A stretch of DNA of 8,922 nt, taken from contig JAFYLV010000141.1 in assembly GCA_017556885.1 (NCBI GenBank), forward strand, positions 1-8,922. The letters are read 5' to 3'. Position 1 is the first letter of the stretch, and each line of letters starts with the position of its first letter. The position numbers and the translations under genes were made by a program. The notes under the pieces were generated by a model that saw only the letters and a program-made list of their open reading frames with translations, was not told the origin of the DNA and searched no databases. The stretch is from Clostridia bacterium (lineage in GTDB: Bacteria; Bacillota; Clostridia; Oscillospirales; QAMX01). Positions 1-5,680 of this stretch are shown here, piece by piece.

Positions 1-1167
1 ATGCTGCCATCTGCCGATCCCTGGAGAAAAGAACAGGATGCGGCCGTGCTTCTGACGGAAGTGCATGCCCTTATCGATGCGCTTCTTGCAGAAGGCTATA
101 CCCCGACGGCCTTTGCCCTTACCGGGCAGATGCACGGCATCGTATATATTGACGGAGCGGGAAAACCTCTCTCTTCGCTGTATACATGGCAGGATGGCAG
201 AGGCGGATTGCCCTTGCCCGGTGGAAGCGCATGTATGCGTCTCAGGCTGCCGGAAGGTTACGGCTTTGCGACACTTCTGCACATGATGGAAACCGGGACT
301 CTTCCTTCCGGTGCGGTGGGTTTTTGCACGGCGGCGGATCTTGCTGCAATGGACCTCACCGGTTCTGTATGCCCCCTGATACACACCACCAACGCGGCTG
401 CCTTTGGATTGTTTGACATGGCGGAGGGGAAATTTCTGCCGCAGGCGGAGGAGATGATCCTTGCTGCCGGCCTGGCCGTGCCCCGGGTGACAGAGCGCGT
501 GGAGCCGGTGGGAAAATTCCGGGGCGTTCCCGTCTATTGTGCCATCGGAGACAATCAGGCGGCATTCCGCGCCGCAGCTTGGGAGGGCGATGTGCTGCTC
601 AATTTCGGAACGGGCAGTCAGGTCTCCCTTTTGTCGGAAAACCATTTGCCTCTGCCCGGGATGGAGGTTCGTCCCTATTTGAAGGGACGATTTATCCAGA
701 GCGGTTCCGCTCTATGCGGCGGTCGGGCATATGCTGCCCTGGCGGCATGCTTTGCAGCCTTTGACCGGGCCCGTGGATTGGAGGCGGATATCTACGATAC
801 CCTCGGCCGGCTTGCAGAGGCGGCGCTTTGCGATACCGATGTGCCGCAGGTGGATACCGCCTTTGCCGGTACCCGGGAAGAGCCGGGACGCCGGGGCAGC
901 ATTTACAGTATTTCAGAGAAAAATCTGACACCCGGCCATCTTGCCCTTGGCACTTTGCAGGGCATGGTGGAGGAACTGTACCTGATGTACGAAAAAAGCG
1001 GCGCAAAGGCAGATTCCGTGGTGCTTTCAGGCAACGCGGCACGGAAAAATCCGCTGCTTGCAGCACTTGCGGAGAAGCGTTTCGGTCTTCCTGCCCGGCT
1101 TTGCCCGCTGGGAGAGGAAGCGGCTGTCGGCGCAGCGTTGGCTGCGGAAGAGGAGATGCAAAAATGA
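1..1167 (+). CDS. FGGY-family carbohydrate/polyol kinase, sedoheptulokinase-like (5'-truncated)
   Basis: This is an ATP-dependent sugar or polyol kinase of the FGGY family, acting in the cytoplasm. The 388 visible residues lack the N-terminal phosphate-binding strand (the usual GIDxGTT motif), so about 45 residues lie left of the window and the ATG at position 1 is probably an internal Met. Visible motifs are TGQMHG (41-46) and TWQDGR (62-67), which bind substrate in relatives. IGDNQAAF follows, with Asp184 as the probable catalytic base, then NFGTGSQ (201-207) as an ATP-phosphate loop, and a C-terminal SGNAARKNP (343-351) adenosine motif followed by EEAAVGAAL. TWQD combined with NFGTGSQ resembles sedoheptulokinase more than glycerol kinase or xylulokinase, but substrate cannot be read from motifs. 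The stop TGA overlaps the next gene's ATG, so it is the upstream partner of the GH32-like, GpsA-like and EgsA genes. Alternatives include a ketose, tetritol or other polyol kinase. Family is confident, substrate is not. Confidence 0.88.
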   Translation: MLPSADPWRKEQDAAVLLTEVHALIDALLAEGYTPTAFALTGQMHGIVYIDGAGKPLSSLYTWQDGRGGLPLPGGSACMRLRLPEGYGFATLLHMMETGTLPSGAVGFCTAADLAAMDLTGSVCPLIHTTNAAAFGLFDMAEGKFLPQAEEMILAAGLAVPRVTERVEPVGKFRGVPVYCAIGDNQAAFRAAAWEGDVLLNFGTGSQVSLLSENHLPLPGMEVRPYLKGRFIQSGSALCGGRAYAALAACFAAFDRARGLEADIYDTLGRLAEAALCDTDVPQVDTAFAGTREEPGRRGSIYSISEKNLTPGHLALGTLQGMVEELYLMYEKSGAKADSVVLSGNAARKNPLLAALAEKRFGLPARLCPLGEEAAVGAALAAEEEMQK

Positions 1168-2369
1168 AGGCATGGGATGTTATATTTTTGGCCGGAGAAG
1201 AAGTTATAATTTCTGCAAAAAATAAAGAAATACTGAAACTTCTGTATGAAGAAGAAATAGTAAAAGCAAAGCTTTTTTGCGAAAAGCTTGATGATCCTTT
1301 GTGCCTGTGCGCACCGGCACAAATGGGAGAAAAAGTAATCTTTCGGCTGCGCCCTGCCCGGGCGGAGCTCATTGTTTCGGAAAAACTTCTGGACGAAAAC
1401 TGGCCCTGGGGAACGCCGGATATTTCCGGCGCGGAGATCCGTGGCACGGCGCGGCTTGTGCCGTCGCCGGAGGAGGAATTGGAGCCTTCCGTGACCGGAA
1501 CTTTCTGCGGCGCGGAGGGTTGGCGTCCCGAGGGATACGGCGAGGTTTTTGTGGGTGACTGCATGCCTTATGCCGACGGCGGACGCTACCACGTGCTTTG
1601 GCTGTGGGACCGCCGCCATCATAAGAGCAAATGGCACCGCGGTGCCCATCAGTGGGCGCATATTTCCACCGATGATCTGGAAAACTGGCAGGTGCATCCC
1701 ATGGCGGTGCCTATCACCGAGGATTGGGAGGGCTCCATCTGCACCGGTTCCCACATCCGTCACGGAGATCTACAGTATCTTTTCTACACCGTTCGTACCA
1801 TGGACGGAAGCCCTGCACCGCTGCGGCGCTCGGTTTCGGCCGACGGCTATCATTTTGAAAAAGATCCGGGCTTTTCCGTCACGTTAAGCCAGCGTTACCA
1901 CGGTGCATCTGCCCGCGACCCCAAGGTCGTCCGGGATGCGGACGGCCTTTTCCATATGTTTGTCACCACCTCTCTTATGCCGGAGGACCGTGGCTGTCTT
2001 GCCCATCTCATCTCGGAGGATCTGGACAACTGGCAGGAAACCGCCCCGGTCTATATCGCCCCGGAGGGAGAGGATCAGCCGGAGTGCTCCGATTATTTTA
2101 TCGCGGGCGGCTGGCACTATCTTATCCTCAGCCATCACGGTAAGGGACAGTATTTCTACTCCCGCGAGCCCTTCGGTCCGTGGCTGCGGGCAGAGGACAA
2201 TGCCATTCCCTGCCGATCTGTGCCCAAAATGGCATACTTTGCGGATCGCATTATTTTCACCGGATTTGAGGGTATGGGCGGCTATGCCGGTACCATGACC
2301 TTTACGGAGGCCTTTGCGCAGGCCGACGGAACTTTGAAATTCAAACCGCTGTTTAAAGGAGAAGAATAA
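1164..2369 (+). CDS. GH32-like (clan GH-J) five-bladed beta-propeller glycosidase, intracellular
   Basis: The product is a 401-residue putative glycoside hydrolase related to the beta-fructosidase/levanase family. The start at 1164 is chosen because it forms an ATGA overlap with the kinase stop and has AGGAG (1151-1155) 8 bases upstream; longer openings would run inside the kinase gene. Residues 1-115 form a small N-terminal segment. The propeller begins near 127 with VGDCMP, where Asp132 occupies the place of the nucleophile of the classical WMNDPNG motif. Next come DRRHHKSKW (149-157), WAHISTDDLENW (164-175), a canonical ARDP (250-253, transition-state Asp252) and PEC (306-308, candidate acid/base Glu307). 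The classic NDPNG sequence is absent, so this is a divergent subgroup whose substrate may not be a fructan. No signal peptide or membrane segment is seen, implying it acts on an imported, perhaps phosphorylated, glycoside. Codons in its first 40 residues are unusually AT-rich. Fold assignment is good; specificity is unknown. Confidence 0.8.
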   Translation: MKAWDVIFLAGEEVIISAKNKEILKLLYEEEIVKAKLFCEKLDDPLCLCAPAQMGEKVIFRLRPARAELIVSEKLLDENWPWGTPDISGAEIRGTARLVPSPEEELEPSVTGTFCGAEGWRPEGYGEVFVGDCMPYADGGRYHVLWLWDRRHHKSKWHRGAHQWAHISTDDLENWQVHPMAVPITEDWEGSICTGSHIRHGDLQYLFYTVRTMDGSPAPLRRSVSADGYHFEKDPGFSVTLSQRYHGASARDPKVVRDADGLFHMFVTTSLMPEDRGCLAHLISEDLDNWQETAPVYIAPEGEDQPECSDYFIAGGWHYLILSHHGKGQYFYSREPFGPWLRAEDNAIPCRSVPKMAYFADRIIFTGFEGMGGYAGTMTFTEAFAQADGTLKFKPLFKGEE

Positions 2370-3419
2370 ATGTCTGTTGTTACCATTGTCGGATCGGGCA
2401 TGATGGGATCTGCCCTGGCTTTCCCCGCTGCAGAGAACGGCCACGAGGTACGTCTGTGCGGTACACCGCTGGATCGGGAGATCATTGATACCTGCCGCAG
2501 AACCGGCCGCCATCCGAAGTTTGAGCGGGATTTTCCCGCGGGCGTGAAATATTACCAGATCGAAGAGGTGGACGAGGCGCTCTGCGGTGCAGATATGGTC
2601 ATCGGCGGCGTGTCGAGCTTCGGCGTAGACTGGTTCGGGGAGGAGATCCTGCCCCGCATCCCGGAGGATACCCCCATCCTGACGGTTACCAAGGGCCTGA
2701 TGGACACCCCGGAGGGCAAGCTCATCACCTATCCCGATCTGTGGAAGGCGCGTCTTGCAGAGAAGGGGTTGCGCCGCTGCCTCAACGCCGTCGGCGGCCC
2801 CTGCACCAGTTATGAGCTGGTCTTCCATGACCAGACGGAGGTGGCATTCTGCGGCGACGATATCGAGGTTCTCGCCCGGCTTAAGGCCATTATGGAAACC
2901 GATTATTACCACATCAGCATCACCCGCGACGTTGTGGGTATCGAGAGCGCCGTGGCGCTGAAAAACGGTTATGCCCTCGCCATCGCCCTCACCGTCGGTC
3001 TCAACCAGAGGGAGCACGGCATCGACAGCGTTCAGCACTTCAACTCTCAGGCTGCCGTATTCGGACAGAGCGTCAAGGAAATGGCAAAGCTGCTGGCATA
3101 CCAGGGTGCGCCGGGTCTGGACAATCTCTGTGTCGGTGCCGGCGATCTGTACGTCACCGTTTACGGCGGCAGAACCCGACTGGTGGGTATCCTGCTTGGC
3201 CGCGGCCTGACCATTGCGGAGGCAAAAGAGGAGTTATCCGGCGTGACGCTGGAGAGCCTTGTTGTGGCTGAGCGTGTGGCCCGTGCCGTGCGTGCTGCCG
3301 CGGCTCGCGGTGTACTCGATCCTGCGGATTTCCCCTTGATGATGCATGTGGATGATATCATCACCCGTACGGAACCGGTGAATATTCCCTGGGATGCATT
3401 TACGTATCGGGAGGACTGA
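2370..3419 (+). CDS. NAD(P)-dependent glycerol-3-phosphate dehydrogenase family protein (divergent GpsA paralogue)
   Basis: The GpsA family reversibly converts dihydroxyacetone phosphate and sn-glycerol 3-phosphate with NAD(P)H in the cytoplasm. The 349 residues fit the usual length of about 330-350. The N-terminal Rossmann fold has VGSGMMGSA (7-15), then VTKGL (106-110) and GGPCTSYE (142-149). The C-terminal helical domain has ALKN with catalytic-type Lys198, GAGDL with Asp259, and GGRTR (266-270), the phosphate-binding Arg region. The family's usual GPS/GPT motif reads GPC here, and the following residues (TSYELVF) differ from typical GpsA, so it looks like a specialised paralogue rather than the housekeeping lipid-biosynthesis copy. 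It begins immediately after the preceding stop, with AAGGAG (2357-2362) inside the end of that gene. Adjacent placement to a G1P dehydrogenase suggests a paired role on one ketone intermediate. It may act on a different polyol phosphate. Confidence 0.85.
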   Translation: MSVVTIVGSGMMGSALAFPAAENGHEVRLCGTPLDREIIDTCRRTGRHPKFERDFPAGVKYYQIEEVDEALCGADMVIGGVSSFGVDWFGEEILPRIPEDTPILTVTKGLMDTPEGKLITYPDLWKARLAEKGLRRCLNAVGGPCTSYELVFHDQTEVAFCGDDIEVLARLKAIMETDYYHISITRDVVGIESAVALKNGYALAIALTVGLNQREHGIDSVQHFNSQAAVFGQSVKEMAKLLAYQGAPGLDNLCVGAGDLYVTVYGGRTRLVGILLGRGLTIAEAKEELSGVTLESLVVAERVARAVRAAAARGVLDPADFPLMMHVDDIITRTEPVNIPWDAFTYRED

Positions 3420-3423
3420 AGAA

Positions 3424-4749
3424 ATGTCTGTAAAAGAGATGGAAAAGTATAGAAATTATGCCTGCGCCTGCGGAAAAATCCATGATTTTTCCGGTGAGGT
3501 CATCTCCGGCTGCGGTGCGCTCAATGAACTGCCCCGGGTGCTGAAGGAAAAGGGCATCCGCCATCCTTTTATCATTGCGGATGAAAATACCTATGCAGCT
3601 GCAGGGGCGCAGGTCGCGGAGCTTTGCCGCACTGCGGGCGCAGCACCTTCGGAATTTGTCTTCCGGGAGGAAAAACTGGAACCCGAGGAGCGCACCGTCG
3701 GACTGGTTATGCTCCATTACGACTATGCGGCGGATGCCGTCATCGGTGTCGGCTCCGGCGTTATCAACGATATCTCAAAGGTAGTTGCCGCGGTGGCCGA
3801 TAAGCCGTATATCATCGTGGGCACCGCGCCCTCCATGGACGGCTTTGCCTCTGCCACTTCCTCGCTGACCCGGGAAGGATTGAAGATTTCCCTGCCCTCC
3901 AGAGCGGCGGAGGTCATCATCGGCGATACGGATATCCTTGCCGAGGCTCCCATGCATATGATGCTTTCCGGTTTGGGTGACATGCTCGCAAAGTACGTCA
4001 GCCTCTGTGAGTGGCGCATTGCAAACCGCATCACCGGGGAGTACTACTGTCCGGAGATCGCGGATCTCGTTCGCCGGGCGCTGAAAAAGTGTGTGGATAA
4101 TGCGGAGGGTTTGCTTTCCCGGGATAAAACGGCGGTGCAAGCCGTGTTTGAAGGTCTGGTGCTTTCCGGCGCCGCCATGAAATATGCCGGTGTTTCCCGC
4201 CCGGCCAGCGGTGTGGAGCATTATATTTCCCACGTCTTCGATATGCGCGGGGTGGAATTTGGAACGCCCATGGAGCTGCACGGCATCCAGTGCGCGGTTG
4301 GAACGCTTATTGCGGCGCGCCTCTACGAGAAGCTCAAGGGCATCATACCCGATGCGAAAAAGGGCGCTGCCTACGCGGATGGCTTCGACCTTGATGCCTG
4401 GCACGAAGAGCTGCGGACCTTCCTTGGCCGCGGTGCAGAGGATATGATCCGTCTGGAGCAGAAGGAGCGTAAGTACGATCCGGCTGCGGCCGCTCGCCGC
4501 CGGGAGATCATCTGCAATGCATGGAATGAGATTTTGACCATCATAGACGAGGAACTGCCCTCTATGGAGAGCCTGAATGCTCTCTTCGACCGGCTGGGCA
4601 TTCCGAAGACAGCGGAGGAGATCGGCCAGCCGGCAGAGATCCTGCCCATGACCTTCAAGGCAACCAAGGATATTCGCGACAAGTACGTGCTTTCCCGTCT
4701 TGCCTGGGATCTCGGAATCCTGGATGAGCTTGCGGAGCAAAGCCTGTAG
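3424..4749 (+). CDS. egsA: sn-glycerol-1-phosphate dehydrogenase (AraM/EgsA-like)
   Basis: This family reduces dihydroxyacetone phosphate to sn-glycerol 1-phosphate with NAD(P)H, using a divalent metal; it is cytoplasmic. The 441 residues are somewhat longer than Bacillus AraM (about 394). The N-terminal nucleotide-binding half has GVGSGVINDISK (108-119) and VGTAPSMDGFAS (132-143), both typical of G1P dehydrogenases. The C-terminal helical half carries the expected metal ligands: Asp186 in GLGDMLAK, His266 in GVEHYISH and His286 in ELHGIQ. The start at 3424 is preferred because GGGAGG (3409-3414) lies 9 bases upstream and only 4 bases separate it from the previous stop; an in-frame ATG at 3394 would overlap that gene and lacks a comparable site. 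It is last in the operon, followed by two hairpins. In Bacillus araM sits in the arabinose operon and feeds an unusual archaeal-type glycerolipid; here the kinase and glycosidase neighbours favour sugar or polyol use. Another polyol-phosphate substrate is possible. Confidence 0.9.
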   Translation: MSVKEMEKYRNYACACGKIHDFSGEVISGCGALNELPRVLKEKGIRHPFIIADENTYAAAGAQVAELCRTAGAAPSEFVFREEKLEPEERTVGLVMLHYDYAADAVIGVGSGVINDISKVVAAVADKPYIIVGTAPSMDGFASATSSLTREGLKISLPSRAAEVIIGDTDILAEAPMHMMLSGLGDMLAKYVSLCEWRIANRITGEYYCPEIADLVRRALKKCVDNAEGLLSRDKTAVQAVFEGLVLSGAAMKYAGVSRPASGVEHYISHVFDMRGVEFGTPMELHGIQCAVGTLIAARLYEKLKGIIPDAKKGAAYADGFDLDAWHEELRTFLGRGAEDMIRLEQKERKYDPAAAARRREIICNAWNEILTIIDEELPSMESLNALFDRLGIPKTAEEIGQPAEILPMTFKATKDIRDKYVLSRLAWDLGILDELAEQSL

Positions 4750-4753
4750 GATG

Positions 4754-4774
4754 ACGAACGGCAGGGCCGTTCGT
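4754..4774 (+). other. Perfect 9-bp hairpin just after egsA
   Basis: Inverted repeat ACGAACGGC / GCCGTTCGT with a 3-base AGG loop, beginning 5 bases after the egsA stop. It is not followed by a T-tract, so on its own it is not a classic intrinsic terminator. It may stabilise the 3' end of the operon mRNA or assist the stronger terminator 20 bases downstream. Confidence 0.6.
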
Positions 4775-4794
4775 ACAGGAACAAAACAGAACCA

Positions 4795-4830
4795 AAAAGA
4801 AGCAGATGCACAAACATCTGCTTCTTTTGT
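4795..4830. terminator. Bidirectional intrinsic terminator between convergent egsA and the HTH gene
   Basis: A 14-bp perfect stem (4795-4808 with 4815-4828, core GAAGCAGATG / CATCTGCTTC) closes a 6-base CACAAA loop. The right arm ends in TTTT, followed by GTGTTTACTTTT, giving a U-tract for + strand transcription. The A-run of the left arm (preceded by ACC) gives TTTTT when read on the - strand. It lies exactly between the convergent 3' ends (4749 and 4833), so it can stop transcription from both sides. Confidence 0.85.
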
Positions 4831-4832
4831 GT

Positions 4833-5090
4833 TTACTTTTCAGGTGCAAATTTCAATAACAGATAGGGCTCGATCTCCAAAACGGAAGCAATATTGAAAA
4901 GCACATCCAGGGAAACGGCGCGGATCATGTTTGGTGCTTCAATGGCACCCATGTGCTGTCGGCTGATGCCGATCCGGTCTGCCAGCTGTTCCTGCGTGAG
5001 ACCCTTGCGCTTTCTGTAATATGCAATGGCATAACCGAGATCCCGGTAACGCTCCGAATTGTCAAAAATGTGTTCGCCGATACCCGACAT
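4833..5090 (-). CDS. Xre/Cro-type helix-turn-helix transcriptional regulator (small)
   Basis: The product is an 85-residue cytoplasmic DNA-binding protein consisting essentially of one HTH_3 domain. Residues 17-35 begin the helix bundle (DLGYAIAYYRKRKG). The helix-turn-helix itself spans about 31-52 (LTQEQLADRIGISRQHMGAIE), close to the family consensus LTQEELAEKLGVSRSTISKIE. The last helices contain SLDVLFNIASVLEIEP, the usual Xre ending; there is no sensor or ligand domain. I place the start at 5090 rather than the in-frame ATG at 5108 because GAGGTGAT (5102-5095) lies the right distance before 5090, and a candidate -10 element at 5118-5113 would put the transcript start at about the upstream ATG. 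It is convergent to egsA and divergent from a small gene of unknown function, which it might control. The target is unknown. Confidence 0.85.
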   Translation of the reverse strand: MSGIGEHIFDNSERYRDLGYAIAYYRKRKGLTQEQLADRIGISRQHMGAIEAPNMIRAVSLDVLFNIASVLEIEPYLLLKFAPEK

Positions 5091-5094
5091 CAGT

Positions 5095-5102
5095 ATCACC
5101 TC
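5095..5102 (-). promoter_or_regulatory. Shine-Dalgarno sequence that fixes the HTH gene start
   Basis: Read on the - strand, GAGGTGAT matches the 16S anti-Shine-Dalgarno almost perfectly, and its GAGGTG core ends 6 bases before the ATG at 5090. No comparable site precedes the alternative ATG at 5108. Confidence 0.75.
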
Positions 5103-5112
5103 TTTCATTCAA

Positions 5113-5141
5113 ATTGTAACGAAAAACGGCGAAAGAATAAA
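5113..5141 (-). promoter_or_regulatory. Possible promoter of the HTH gene
   Basis: On the - strand TACAAT (5118-5113) is a good -10 box; at 17-bp spacing the -35 position reads TTTATT (5141-5136), matching the consensus at only three of six bases. Transcription would start near 5106, giving a leader of about 15 bases before the ATG at 5090. Two copies of AAATTGT (5111-5117 and 5139-5145 on the + strand) flank it and could be operator half-sites. This is a weak call. Confidence 0.35.
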
Positions 5142-5159
5142 TTGTTTAAAATGTGACTG

Positions 5160-5188
5160 TTGATATGTGCGATGCGACATGGTATAAT
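5160..5188 (+). promoter_or_regulatory. Strong sigma-A promoter with extended -10, driving the small gene
   Basis: TTGATA (5160-5165), a 17-bp spacer and TATAAT (5183-5188) preceded by TGG, which is an extended -10 (TGn). This is near consensus and predicts a start near 5195. The spacer holds ATGT-N8-ACAT (5165-5180), an imperfect palindrome well placed to be an operator, perhaps for the divergent HTH protein. The link to that regulator is inference. Confidence 0.75.
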
Positions 5189-5289
5189 GTGAAAAGCGAC
5201 GGATGATATGACAGAGATATTGTATATGATGTGAAGGGATATGATACTGTGAACGACAGAATAGCGGAAGACAGGAAAAAACGGCATGG

Positions 5290-5556
5290 TTGGTGTATGA
5301 ATCCATGCTGGGCGAAAGAAAATTTCCGATCGTTGGTGTTGAGGATGCCTTTGTCGAAGGAGGCGTATGCGAGAGGGAATATGAAAAAATGCGGGAGGCA
5401 TATGCCTGTATTTGCCAAAGGCTTGGAGTGGGTGAGGAGGATGCGGAGCTTGATGGAATGATTGATTCCATGGAACGAATTTGCCGGGAGCTGTGTATGA
5501 ATATGTTTGATTACGGAGTTAAGCACGCCATGCGTTTAAACCGTAAGGAAATGTGA
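5290..5556 (+). CDS. Small hypothetical protein, start uncertain (possible N-terminal frameshift)
   Basis: I do not recognise this family. The reading frame ending at 5556 encodes up to about 88 residues from a TTG at 5290. It is acidic and mostly helical, with no signal peptide or membrane segment. The conserved-looking core is LGERKFPIVGVEDAF, and the C-terminal half contains ICRELCMNMFDYGVKHAM. Neither the TTG at 5290, the GTG at 5293 nor the ATG at 5305 has a well-placed ribosome binding site. A better initiation signal, AAGGGA (5234-5239) 9 bases before a GTG at 5249, is in another frame. That frame reads VNDRIAEDRKK and would join this one by a single-base shift at the A-run 5276-5281, giving a protein of about 102 residues. 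The gene is expressed from the strong promoter at 5160-5188 and followed by hairpins. It is probably real because promoter, frame and terminator-like hairpin agree. Its function is unknown. Confidence 0.6.
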   Translation: MVYESMLGERKFPIVGVEDAFVEGGVCEREYEKMREAYACICQRLGVGEEDAELDGMIDSMERICRELCMNMFDYGVKHAMRLNRKEM

Positions 5557-5566
5557 TCCGATAGAT

Positions 5567-5603
5567 AAATGTGCGGAGAGATCGACAGTCTCTCCGCACG
5601 TTT
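5567..5603 (+). terminator. Probable terminator hairpin of the small gene
   Basis: Perfect 11-bp stem GTGCGGAGAGA (5571-5581) / TCTCTCCGCAC (5589-5599) with loop TCGACAG. It extends through one T:G and three A:T pairs to AAAT and GTTT. It begins 11 bases after the stop. The T-tract is only TTT, so termination may be partial. Confidence 0.6.
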
Positions 5604-5610
5604 GCCTCTC

Positions 5611-5638
5611 CGATGGGCGATGGCAGCCCCGCCCATCG
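5611..5638 (+). other. Second hairpin between the small gene and metF
   Basis: Perfect 9-bp inverted repeat CGATGGGCG (5611-5619) / CGCCCATCG (5630-5638) with a 10-base loop, ATGGCAGCCC. It is not followed by a T-tract and lies upstream of the metF promoter, so it is not part of the predicted metF leader. Its role is unknown; it could support termination or protect the 3' end of the upstream transcript. Confidence 0.5.
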
Positions 5639-5641
5639 TAT

Positions 5642-5662
5642 GCTTTCCGCGACAGGGGAAGC
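5642..5662 (+). other. Third, weaker hairpin upstream of the metF promoter
   Basis: GCTTTCC (5642-5648) can pair with GGGAAGC (5656-5662), six Watson-Crick pairs plus one T:G, closing the 7-base loop GCGACAG. Its loop resembles TCGACAG of the hairpin at 5567-5603. It may be chance. Confidence 0.35.
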
Positions 5663-5680
5663 TCCGACGGGAAAAAGGGG

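Noticed and set aside
828..1163. N-terminal extension of the GH32-like protein inside the kinase gene
   Set aside because: This part is an out-of-frame reading of the kinase gene, rich in Cys, Arg and Gly. The ATG at 1164 has a good ribosome binding site and an ATGA overlap.
1182..1210. Internal promoter in the GH32-like gene
   Set aside because: TATAAT is perfect, but no acceptable -35 box is found at 16-18 bases, and the patch is AT-rich enough to give a -10 by chance.
1884..3038. Open - strand frame of about 384 codons opposite the GH32-like and GpsA-like genes
   Set aside because: It spans the junction of two well-supported + strand genes and has no recognisable motif; it is a shadow of their codon usage.
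3394..3423. Earlier ATG for egsA
   Set aside because: It overlaps the end of the GpsA-like gene and lacks a ribosome binding site, whereas 3424 has GGGAGG 9 bases upstream.
3775..4740. Open - strand frame opposite egsA
   Set aside because: All metal ligands and nucleotide-binding motifs of EgsA lie in the + frame; the antisense frame has no recognisable domain.
5231..5461. Full-length protein in the frame opened at 5231-5249
   Set aside because: Beyond about 5281 this frame becomes rich in Cys, Trp, Met and Arg and shadows the better frame ending at 5556. Only its first dozen residues seem protein-like, so it was kept as a frameshift hypothesis rather than a gene.
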